In this document: positions 1 through 5,142 of the stretch, piece by piece
Position numbering within the stretch: position 1 is the stretch's first letter
Layout: every line of letters begins with the position of its first letter
Source: DATKCJ01 sp035513275
Lineage (GTDB): Bacteria; Verrucomicrobiota; Verrucomicrobiia; Opitutales; Opitutaceae
Direction of reading: 5' to 3'
DNA length: 5,796 nucleotides
Assembly (NCBI GenBank): GCA_035513275.1
Contig: DATKCJ010000395.1
Coordinates: 1-5,796 of the forward strand
The notes under the pieces: model-generated
What the model was told of the DNA's origin: nothing
Seen by the model: the letters and a program-made list of their open reading frames with translations, nothing else
Database searches by the model: none
Program-made: the position numbers and the translations under genes

Positions 1-403
1 CGATACCCCGGTCGACTACGAGTCGCTCAACAAGCTCGGATCCATCATGGGCTCCGGCGGCATGGTCGTGATGGACGACAAGACCAACATGGTCGAGATC
101 GCGAAATTCTACGTGGAATTCTGCATGGAGGAATCGTGCGGCAAATGCATTCCCTGCCGCGCAGGCACCGTGCAGATGCACGGTATGCTCGAGAAGATAC
201 TCGCGGGAAAGGCCATGGCGCAGGACCTCACAAACCTCGAGGAACTTTGCGACATGATCCAAAGCACCAGCCTGTGCGGTCTCGGGCAGACCGCGCCGAA
301 TCCCGTGCTCAGCACGCTCCGATTCTTCCGCGATGAATACAATGCGTTGCTCCAGCCAGGGCAGAGTGCCGCGCCAAAGGAGGCGCAGACGGCAGCAAAC
401 TGA
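1..403 (+). CDS. hoxF: HoxF, NAD(P)-binding diaphorase subunit of bidirectional [NiFe]-hydrogenase (C-terminal part only)
   Basis: Only the last 133 or so codons are present; the frame is open from base 2 to the TGA at 401-403, and the true start lies upstream. This is the C-terminal Fe-S domain of the NuoF/HoxF family. The diagnostic segment ESCGKCIPCRAGT has cysteine codons at bases 137, 146 and 155, and a fourth cysteine (SLCGLGQTAPNP) at 275. Together these form the CxxCxxC...C site for the [4Fe-4S] cluster next to FMN in the complex I homologue. In the family this subunit exchanges electrons between NAD(P)(H) and the Fe-S chain in the cytoplasm. The FMN and NAD sites would lie upstream and cannot be checked. 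The sequence alone also fits NuoF or another formate- or hydrogenase-linked diaphorase. The HoxF assignment rests on the hoxU, hoxY and hoxH genes directly downstream. The last 15 or so residues (PGQSAAPKEAQTAAN) are a low-complexity tail. The gap to hoxU is 12 bp, consistent with one operon. Confidence 0.88.
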   Translation, partial: DTPVDYESLNKLGSIMGSGGMVVMDDKTNMVEIAKFYVEFCMEESCGKCIPCRAGTVQMHGMLEKILAGKAMAQDLTNLEELCDMIQSTSLCGLGQTAPNPVLSTLRFFRDEYNALLQPGQSAAPKEAQTAAN

Positions 404-415
404 CCGAATCACCCG

Positions 416-1132
416 ATGAGCGCCAAGACCCTTATCATCGATGGCAAACCCATCACCGCGGACAAGAACAGCTCGGTCCTGAAGGCAGCGACCGACAACG
501 GAATCAAGATTCCCACGCTCTGCCACCTCGAGGGCATCCTCGATGTCGGCGCGTGCCGGCTCTGCCTTGTCGAGGTGAAGGGCACGAACAAGCTCCTTCC
601 CGCTTGCACGACGCGCGTCCACGAGAGCATGGAGGTCACGACCAATAGCGACCGGCTCAAGAAATACCGCCGCATGACGCTCGAGTTGCTCCTCGCGGAG
701 CGCAACCACGTGTGTTCGACCTGCGTGTCGAACGGATACTGCGAACTGCAGGACCTCGCGGTCGAGCACGGCATCGACCACGTGCGATTCCCCTATCGTT
801 TTCCGAAATGGGGAGTCGACGCCTCGCACCGGCTCTTTGGGATGGACCACAACCGCTGCCTCCTTTGCTCGCGCTGCGTGCGCGCCTGCTGGCAGATCGA
901 GGGCGCGGGCACACGCGACGTAGCGGGCCGCGGCGGCAATGCCTGGATCATCACCGATCTGAACGACCCGTGGGGCGCGTCTGAGACGTGCACCTCGTGC
1001 GGCAAGTGCGTGAGCGCCTGCCCGACCGGCGCGTTGTTCAACAAGGGATCGACCGCCGCGGAGATGCAGCACGATCGCTCGAAACTCGAATACATCGTCA
1101 ACGCACGGGAGAAACAACAATGGAGCGCGTAA
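416..1132 (+). CDS. hoxU: HoxU, Fe-S electron-transfer diaphorase subunit of bidirectional [NiFe]-hydrogenase
   Basis: The protein has 238 residues, the usual HoxU size, and resembles the N-terminal part of complex I NuoG. It carries electrons between HoxF and the hydrogenase dimer. Four cluster sites can be read in order. A ferredoxin-like [2Fe-2S] site uses C36, C47, C50 and C64. A His-Cys [4Fe-4S] site uses C100, C103 and C109, with H98 as the likely fourth ligand (NHVCSTCVSNGYCELQ). Two classical [4Fe-4S] sites follow: C148/C151/C154/C158 (CLLCSRCVRAC) and C192/C195/C198/C202 (CTSCGKCVSACPTG). The segments DHVRFPYRFPK and FGMDHNRC are typical of HoxU. No membrane segment or signal peptide is seen, so it is cytoplasmic. 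The ATG at 416 gives the expected N-terminus (TLIIDGKPI). There is no clear Shine-Dalgarno before it; an AAAGGAGG-like run near 376-383 is too far away. The 3' end overlaps hoxY by 13 bp. A full NuoG is excluded by length and by the lack of a molybdopterin-type domain. Confidence 0.95.
   Translation: MSAKTLIIDGKPITADKNSSVLKAATDNGIKIPTLCHLEGILDVGACRLCLVEVKGTNKLLPACTTRVHESMEVTTNSDRLKKYRRMTLELLLAERNHVCSTCVSNGYCELQDLAVEHGIDHVRFPYRFPKWGVDASHRLFGMDHNRCLLCSRCVRACWQIEGAGTRDVAGRGGNAWIITDLNDPWGASETCTSCGKCVSACPTGALFNKGSTAAEMQHDRSKLEYIVNAREKQQWSA
1107..1111 (+). promoter_or_regulatory. Ribosome binding site of hoxY
   Basis: GGGAG lies 8 nt before the ATG at 1120, inside the end of hoxU. It supports the overlapping start over any of the internal methionines and suggests hoxY is translated independently or by coupling with hoxU. 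Confidence 0.7.
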
Positions 1133-1668
1133 GATTTGCCACGGTCTGGCTCGGCGGCTGTTCAGGCTGCCACATGTCGTTTCTCGACCTCGACGAGTTT
1201 CTCATCGAACTCGCAGGTTCCATCGACCTGGTCTACAGCCCGATTACCGACCACAAGGAATTCCCGGAGGGAGTCGAAGTGTGCCTCGTCGAAGGCGCGG
1301 TCTGCAACGAAGACAACCTCGAGCTCCTGCACAAGATCCGCGCGCGCACGCGCGTGCTCGTGTCGTTCGGCGACTGCGCCGTAACCGGCAACGTGCCGGC
1401 GATCCGCAACCAACTCGGCTCCGACAGCACCGCCGAGGTGCTCCAGTGCGCCTATATCGACAACGCGCAGGAGAACCGCCACCGCCCGACGTCCGACGGA
1501 ATCGTGCCGGCGCTGCTTGCGCGCGTCCTGCCCGTCCACGAGGCAGTGAAGGTCGAGTTCTTCCTGCCCGGCTGCCCGCCGGAGCCCGCCACCATCAAGG
1601 CATTCCTCACCAGTCTCCTCAACGGGGAGACACCGCACCTGGAGGGACGGCAGATCAAGTTCGGCTGA
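1120..1668 (+). CDS. hoxY: HoxY, small subunit of bidirectional [NiFe]-hydrogenase
   Basis: The protein has 182 residues, the typical length for HoxY. It pairs with HoxH and carries the single [4Fe-4S] cluster next to the Ni-Fe site, passing electrons to HoxU. The four ligands are visible: C14 and C17 in WLGGCSGCHMS, C86 in FGDCAVTGN, and C152 in LPGCPPEP. This compact set, without the medial and distal clusters of uptake-type small subunits, is the hallmark of group 3 enzymes. There is no Tat signal peptide, so the enzyme is cytoplasmic. The open frame extends upstream to 988, but those codons lie inside hoxU. The start at 1120 gives the family N-terminus (VRFATVWLGGCSGCHMSFLD) and has a good ribosome binding site. 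It overlaps hoxU by 13 bp. Unlike in many hox operons, hoxH does not follow directly; a 228-bp gap containing an inverted repeat intervenes. Confidence 0.96.
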   Translation: MERVRFATVWLGGCSGCHMSFLDLDEFLIELAGSIDLVYSPITDHKEFPEGVEVCLVEGAVCNEDNLELLHKIRARTRVLVSFGDCAVTGNVPAIRNQLGSDSTAEVLQCAYIDNAQENRHRPTSDGIVPALLARVLPVHEAVKVEFFLPGCPPEPATIKAFLTSLLNGETPHLEGRQIKFG

Positions 1669-1700
1669 CCCCGGCCGCATCCGAATCGGAACAATTCCTT

Positions 1701-1827
1701 AACCGCTAATCATCGCTAATGGAGACTCAGAAAACACCTGCGCGATTCGCGCTTCGCCGATCAGGCGAAGCACTCATGCGCCCGACCTTGTCCTCGAACT
1801 CCGAAAGATCAGCGAAGATCAGCGGTT
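1701..1827. repeat. 127-bp inverted-repeat element with decamer-built ends, between hoxY and hoxH
   Basis: The first 20 nt (AACCGCTAATCATCGCTAAT, 1701-1720) match the reverse complement of the last 20 nt (1808-1827) at 17 of 20 positions. Each arm is itself made of 10-nt units. On the left, CGCTAAT recurs at 1704-1710 and 1714-1720. On the right, AAGATCAGCG is an exact tandem pair at 1805-1814 and 1815-1824, and reads CGCTGATCTT on the opposite strand. Further pairing is possible inside the arms (GGAG 1721-1724 with CTCC 1799-1802). A perfect hairpin sits almost at the centre (1751-1771). No transposase or other supported ORF lies inside. It could be a MITE-like or REP-like dispersed element inserted in the operon, or an operator/leader with repeated protein sites. 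I cannot tell which without the rest of the genome. Confidence 0.7.
1751..1771. repeat. Perfect 8-bp hairpin at the centre of the hoxY-hoxH repeat element
   Basis: GCTTCGCC (1751-1758) pairs with GGCGAAGC (1764-1771) around the 5-nt loop GATCA. No T-run follows, so it is not a standard intrinsic terminator. A weaker 5-bp hairpin, GCGCG-ATT-CGCGC (1740-1752), overlaps its left arm by two bases and would compete with it. In a transcript running from hoxY to hoxH the hairpin could mark a processing or pausing site; this is inference. Confidence 0.65.
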
Positions 1828-1885
1828 CCAAGAATGTGCGGGGTGGACTGCACGCCAGGCATCAACGCGACCAAGGATAGCGACT

Positions 1886-1889
1886 GGAG
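1886..1889 (+). promoter_or_regulatory. Ribosome binding site that fixes the hoxH start
   Basis: GGAG stands 7 nt before the ATG at 1897. The upstream in-frame ATG at 1834 has no comparable site and lies just outside the inverted-repeat element, so 1897 is preferred. Confidence 0.75.
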
Positions 1890-1896
1890 CATCACC

Positions 1897-3321
1897 ATGA
1901 GCAACCGAATCGTCATCGACCCTGTCACACGCATCGAGGGTCACGCGAAGATCAGCGTGCATCTCGACGACAACGGCACCGTCACGGACGCCGAGTTTCA
2001 CGTCGTCGAGTTCCGCGGCTTCGAGAAATTTTGCGAGGGCCGCCCCTACACAGAGATGCCTGGCATCACGCAGCGCATCTGCGGCATCTGTCCCGTGAGC
2101 CACATGCTCGCCTCCGCGAAAGCGGGCGACGCAATCATGGCCGTGAGCATCCCGCCCGCGGCCGACAAGCTGCGCCGGTTGATCAACCTCGGCCAGCTCG
2201 TGCAGAGCCACGCGCTCAGCTTCTTTCATCTGAGCGCGCCCGATTTCATCCTCGGCTGGGATTCGCCGCCGGAAAAGCGAAACGTCTTCGGGCTCATCGA
2301 GTCCGACGCCGATCTTGCCCGCGCCGGCATCCGCCTGCGCCAGTTCGGCCAGGAGATCATCTGGCTGCTCGGCGGCAAGCGCATCCACCCGGCGTGGGCC
2401 GTGGCCGGCGGCGTGCGCAGCGCGCTTACTCCAGAAGCGCGCGAACAAATTCTCGCGAAGCTGCCGGAGGCGTTTGCCACGGCGCGGACGGCGCTCGATC
2501 TCTTCAAGCGCGCGCTGCCCGGCCTCGCGAGGGAGATTAAAATGTTCGGAAACTTCCAGTCGCTGTTCATGGGTCTCGTCGCCGAAGACGGCACGTGGGA
2601 GCATCACGGCGGCAAACTGCGTTTCGCCGACAGCACGGGCGAAATCATCGCCGACGAGATCGAGCCGCGCGACTACCTCGAAGTCATCAGCGAGTCCGTG
2701 CATCCCTCCTCCTACCTCAAGTCGCCTTACTACAAGCCGCTCGGTTTCCCCGACGGCAGCTACCGTGTGGGCCCGCTCGCACGGCTCAACATTTGCGAAC
2801 GCATGGGCGTGCCGCAGGCCGACGCCGAACTCGCGAACTTCCGCACTTTCGGACACGGTGCGGTCACCTCCTCGTTCCTCTACCACTACGCGAGGCTCAT
2901 CGAGATACTCGCAGGGCTTGAATACATCGAGCGTCTCGTCGCCGATCCCGACATGCACTCCACCGAGCTGCGCGCCGACGCCGGCATCAACAGCCTCCGC
3001 GGAGTCGGTGCCAGCGAAGCGCCGCGGGGCACGCTTTTCCACGACTATACGGTCGATGCGAACGGCCTCCTCAAGAAGGTGAACCTCATCGTCGCCACCG
3101 GGCAGAACAACCTCGCGATGAACCGCACCGTCGCGCAGATCGCGCGGCACTTCGTGAAAGACAACGAAATCACCGAGCCGATGCTCAACCGCATTGAGCA
3201 CGGCATCCGTTGCTTCGATCCGTGCCTGAGCTGCTCCACGCACGCCGCCGGGCGGATGGCGCTGCATGTCCAGCTCATCGGTCCCGACGGGACCGTGCTC
3301 AATGAGGCAAGCCGCGATTAA
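1897..3321 (+). CDS. hoxH: HoxH, large catalytic subunit of bidirectional [NiFe]-hydrogenase (precursor)
   Basis: The precursor has 474 residues, normal for HoxH, and carries the Ni-Fe(CN)2CO active site that interconverts H2 with protons and electrons. The N-terminal signature VIDPVTRIEGHAKI is at residues 6-19. The first metal-binding motif, RICGICPVSH, supplies C62 and C65. The second, DPCLSCSTH, supplies C443 and C446 close to the C-terminus. All four cysteine ligands are intact. After H449 there is a 25-residue tail (AAGRMALHVQLIGPDGTVLN and five more). By analogy with studied large subunits it is removed after this His once nickel is inserted, leaving a 449-residue mature protein. EAPRGTLFHDY (374-384) is another conserved large-subunit stretch. 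The frame is open back to 1834, but the extra 21 codons have no family similarity, while the 1897 ATG has a GGAG site and gives the standard start. hoxW follows 23 bp after the stop. Confidence 0.97.
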   Translation: MSNRIVIDPVTRIEGHAKISVHLDDNGTVTDAEFHVVEFRGFEKFCEGRPYTEMPGITQRICGICPVSHMLASAKAGDAIMAVSIPPAADKLRRLINLGQLVQSHALSFFHLSAPDFILGWDSPPEKRNVFGLIESDADLARAGIRLRQFGQEIIWLLGGKRIHPAWAVAGGVRSALTPEAREQILAKLPEAFATARTALDLFKRALPGLAREIKMFGNFQSLFMGLVAEDGTWEHHGGKLRFADSTGEIIADEIEPRDYLEVISESVHPSSYLKSPYYKPLGFPDGSYRVGPLARLNICERMGVPQADAELANFRTFGHGAVTSSFLYHYARLIEILAGLEYIERLVADPDMHSTELRADAGINSLRGVGASEAPRGTLFHDYTVDANGLLKKVNLIVATGQNNLAMNRTVAQIARHFVKDNEITEPMLNRIEHGIRCFDPCLSCSTHAAGRMALHVQLIGPDGTVLNEASRD

Positions 3322-3344
3322 ATCTGCCGGCTCCAGCCACGCTC

Positions 3345-3815
3345 ATGACAACAAGGCGCCAGTCGCACTACCTCGCCGACCTTCTAGTCATAGGCTACGG
3401 CAACACACTCCGGCGCGACGACGGTGTCGGCCCGCGAGTGGCCGAGGCCATCGAGGAGAAGAAACTGCCGCGGGTGTGGACGCTCTCGCTTCCGCAACTC
3501 GCTCCCGAGCACGGCGAGTGTCTCTCGCGCGTGAAGGTGGTGATATTTGTCGACGCCGCGATCGACGTCGGCGAGGTGCGGCTGCGTTCGCTGAAGCCTG
3601 CCACCTCGTCGCGCGTGACCACCCATGCCGTCAGCGCGCCGACAGTGCTCGCGATCGCCCGCGAATACTTCGACCGCGCGCCGCGCGCCTGGATGCTCAC
3701 GATCCCCGGCTCCGATTTCAGCTTCGGCGAAGAACTCTCCCCCGTAGCCTCCAAGGCGGTCGACAAGGCGGTCGCAAAGATCGTGGAATTCGTCAGCCCG
3801 TCGAAGAAGCGCTGA
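3345..3815 (+). CDS. hoxW: HoxW, hydrogenase maturation endopeptidase for HoxH
   Basis: The protein has 156 residues and belongs to the HybD/HyaD/HoxW-type protease family (M52). These enzymes bind the nickel-loaded large-subunit precursor and cut off its C-terminal peptide. The glycine-rich first motif, GYGNTLRRDDGVGPR (residues 17-31), matches HybD GLGN..ADEG, which places D26 at the HybD Glu16 nickel-probing position. D70 in IFVDAAID and H94 in VTTHAVSAPTVL match HybD Asp62 and His93, so the three metal-contact residues are present. The tail is short and lysine-rich (SPSKKR). The gene lies 23 bp after hoxH, and the adjacency supports HoxH as the substrate. There is no evident Shine-Dalgarno before the ATG at 3345, and no better start exists before the first motif. 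The symbol could also be written as a generic hydrogenase protease (hycI/hyaD-like); HoxW is chosen from context. Confidence 0.92.
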   Translation: MTTRRQSHYLADLLVIGYGNTLRRDDGVGPRVAEAIEEKKLPRVWTLSLPQLAPEHGECLSRVKVVIFVDAAIDVGEVRLRSLKPATSSRVTTHAVSAPTVLAIAREYFDRAPRAWMLTIPGSDFSFGEELSPVASKAVDKAVAKIVEFVSPSKKR

Positions 3816-3829
3816 GGATGGGCCGCTCT

Positions 3830-3892
3830 TTGTGGGTCGGGCTTTACGCCCGACGAGATTCAAGGCCGTCGGGGATAAACCCCGACCCACAA
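3830..3892. repeat. REP-like inverted pair: two head-to-head 26-nt hairpin units
   Basis: Unit A (3830-3855) and unit B (3867-3892, on the opposite strand) share 23 of 26 positions. Both begin TTGTGGGTCGGG, then a variable base, TTTA, two variable bases and CCCGACG. Each unit folds alone with a 7-bp stem and a 5-nt loop: 3836-3842 with 3848-3854 (loop TTTAC), and 3868-3874 with 3880-3886 (loop ATAAA). Two of the three differences form a base pair that is C:G in unit A and G:C in unit B. The outer 12 nt of the two units are perfectly complementary (3830-3841 with 3881-3892), so the pair can also form one long cruciform. The layout resembles bacterial REP/BIME elements. No RAYT transposase is in the window. 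Confidence 0.78.
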
Positions 3893-3909
3893 CCGGCCAA
3901 ACAGGCCGA

Positions 3910-3935
3910 GGTCGTCGCAAGCGACGACCCTACAA
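3910..3935 (-). repeat. Third, diverged hairpin unit of the same REP-like family
   Basis: GGTCGTCG (3910-3917) pairs with CGACGACC (3922-3929) around CAAG, followed by CTACAA. Read in the same direction as unit B, both start GTCG and end CGACCC(T)ACAA. Only the stem interior and loop differ, and they differ in a pair-preserving way. It is 17 bp beyond the inverted pair and in the same orientation as unit B. The assignment to one family is by eye from the shared ends. Confidence 0.6.
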
Positions 3936-3983
3936 ATCGCCGGGGTTACCGAATCTGATTACCTGCCTTTCCATTCCGCGGAT

Positions 3984-4024
3984 GGACAACCCCCGCCGCG
4001 CCTGCCAATCTCTGCGGGTTGTCC
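3984..4024. repeat. Inverted repeat with 9-bp perfect stem before the dehydrogenase gene
   Basis: GGACAACCC (3984-3992) is the exact reverse complement of GGGTTGTCC (4016-4024). Two more G:C pairs (3995-3996 with 4014-4015) form after a 2-nt bulge, leaving a loop of about 17 nt. It is unrelated in sequence to the GTCGGG hairpins upstream. No T-run follows, so a classical terminator is unlikely; it could be a binding site or a transcript structure in the leader of the dehydrogenase gene. Confidence 0.5.
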
Positions 4025-4086
4025 CCTCATCGGGCCGTTCGCCGGCACACTGCCGGTTCGCCGCAGTCCATCTCCGCACGCAATCC

Positions 4087-5142
4087 ATGAAGAAGAAGAG
4101 CCAGTTCAACGTCGCCGTCATTGGCGCAGGCGCCATCGGCGTCGACCACATCGCCTCATTCCAGCAACACCCTGCAGCCAGGGTCGCGATGCTCGCCGAG
4201 GTCTCGTCCGAACGCGGACGCGAGGCACAGGAGAAGTTCGACATTCCGGAACTCGTGACGGACTACCGCACGGCGCTCGCGCGCGACGACATCGACATCA
4301 TCTCCATCGCGCTGCCCAACTATCTCCATGCGCCAGTGGCGCTCGACGCGCTCCGCGCCGGCAAGCACGTGATGGTCGACAAGCCGATGGCGACAAACGC
4401 GCGCGAGGCCGCGCAACTTGTCTCCACGGCAAAGCGCCACGGGCTGCTCCTCATGGTCGGGCAGAACATGCGCTTCTCCGCTGAGGTGCAGACGGCGAAG
4501 GCGCTCGTCGAGAAAGGCACGCTCGGCGACGTCTACCACGCGAAGACCTCGTGGTGCCGCCGCAACGGCATCCCACGCATCGGCTCCTGGTTCACACAGA
4601 CAAAGTTCGCAGGCGGCGGCTGCACCTACGACATCGGCGTGCACGCGCTCGATCGCTGTCTCTACCTCATGGGTGAGTTCGAAGCCGCGGCTGTGAGCGG
4701 CATGACCTATTCGAAGTTCGGCACGCGGGGCAAAGGAAGTGGAACATGGGGCAAGAGTGAGATCGCCGCTGGCGCGCCGTTTGACGTCGACGACCTCTCC
4801 GTCGCGCTCATCAAGCTCAAGAGCGGCCGCACCGTGCTCCTCGAGTCCTCATGGGCCGCGCACCAGCCCGAGCGCGACATCAACTCAACGCAGCTCTTCG
4901 GCACCGAGGCGGGCCTCACGTTTCCGCCGCTCTCGCTGCATCGCGAGACGCCCACCGGTTACTCGAGTGAACTCGTCAATTTGCTGCCGCCCAAGGTCTC
5001 GACGAACCGGATGGCCCACTTCATCGATTGCCTCCTCGGGAAGGCGAAGCCCTACGTTCTCCCGGAGCAGTCGCTCGGCATCCAGCGCATCCTCGATGCG
5101 ATCTACAAGTCCGCAAAAACCGGCCGCGAGGTGCGCTTGTGA
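4087..5142 (+). CDS. Gfo/Idh/MocA-family NAD(P)-dependent oxidoreductase
   Basis: The protein has 351 residues, the normal family length. It has an N-terminal Rossmann fold (roughly 1-125) and a C-terminal alpha/beta substrate domain. The dinucleotide-binding motif is VAVIGAGAIGVDH (9-21). The second family motif, MVDKPMATN (96-104), supplies the conserved lysine K99. The third, GGGCTYDIGVHALD (176-189), supplies D182 and H186, the usual catalytic pair. Members oxidise or reduce sugars, inositols, sugar acids or related polyols in the cytoplasm; the substrate cannot be named from sequence. No Tat or Sec signal is seen. The frame is open back to 3832, but that stretch covers the hairpin repeats, and only from ATG 4087 (MKKKSQFNVAVIG) does the sequence fit the family. 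No clear Shine-Dalgarno is visible. The stop overlaps the likely GTG start of the next gene (GTGA), suggesting a two-gene carbohydrate unit unrelated in function to hox. Confidence 0.9.
   Translation: MKKKSQFNVAVIGAGAIGVDHIASFQQHPAARVAMLAEVSSERGREAQEKFDIPELVTDYRTALARDDIDIISIALPNYLHAPVALDALRAGKHVMVDKPMATNAREAAQLVSTAKRHGLLLMVGQNMRFSAEVQTAKALVEKGTLGDVYHAKTSWCRRNGIPRIGSWFTQTKFAGGGCTYDIGVHALDRCLYLMGEFEAAAVSGMTYSKFGTRGKGSGTWGKSEIAAGAPFDVDDLSVALIKLKSGRTVLLESSWAAHQPERDINSTQLFGTEAGLTFPPLSLHRETPTGYSSELVNLLPPKVSTNRMAHFIDCLLGKAKPYVLPEQSLGIQRILDAIYKSAKTGREVRL
5128..5131 (+). promoter_or_regulatory. Possible ribosome binding site for the GH5-type gene
   Basis: GAGG lies 7 nt before the GTG at 5139, inside the end of the dehydrogenase gene. 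It favours GTG 5139 over ATG 5157, which has no such site. Four bases in a GC-rich region can occur by chance, so support is moderate. Confidence 0.45.

Larger units (their letters stand above)
3816..4086. other. 271-bp hairpin-rich intergenic region after the hox operon
   Basis: No gene is supported here. The region holds at least six hairpins: 3836-3854 and 3868-3886 (the REP-like pair), 3894-3908 (CGGCC-AAACA-GGCCG), 3910-3929, 3984-4024, and 4042-4056 (CCGGCA-CAC-TGCCGG). The frame of the downstream dehydrogenase is open across all of it, but the translation is low-complexity and family-unlike. No convincing promoter and no hairpin with a T-run were found. It probably separates the hox transcript from the dehydrogenase/glycosidase pair and may act in mRNA 3'-end protection or termination; that is inference. 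Confidence 0.6.

Noticed and set aside
1..1132. The first two genes considered as nuoF and nuoG of respiratory complex I
   Set aside because: The second protein is only 238 residues with a HoxU-type cluster set, and the next genes are hoxY and hoxH rather than nuoH or other membrane subunits.
1162..1680. A 172-codon minus-strand frame opposite hoxY
   Set aside because: Antisense shadow of hoxY; no motif, no start signal.
1834..1896. Upstream in-frame ATG that would add 21 residues to HoxH
   Set aside because: The added residues do not resemble HoxH, there is no ribosome binding site, and ATG 1897 has GGAG at 7 nt and gives the standard family N-terminus.
1669..1896. Sigma-70-type promoter for hoxH in the AT-richer part of the gap
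   Set aside because: TAAT-like words occur but belong to the decamer repeats, and no properly spaced -35/-10 pair could be supported by eye.
1819..3267. A 482-codon open frame on the minus strand opposite hoxH
   Set aside because: It is a shadow of a GC-rich gene. Its translation is a charged, low-complexity string without family motifs, while the plus strand encodes an unmistakable HoxH with all metal ligands.
3836..3936. Hairpins after hoxW considered as an intrinsic terminator, and as a CRISPR array
   Set aside because: No T-run follows any stem, so intrinsic termination is not shown. For CRISPR, the units are inverted rather than direct, too few, and lack regular spacers.
3266..3958. 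A 230-codon plus-strand frame overlapping the end of hoxH and hoxW
   Set aside because: Arg/Ala-rich low-complexity translation, overlapping two clear genes in another frame; no motif.
3832..4086. Long N-terminal extension of the dehydrogenase frame, 85 codons
   Set aside because: The extension translates the hairpin repeats and intergenic sequence. The family fold begins at ATG 4087 just before the Rossmann motif.
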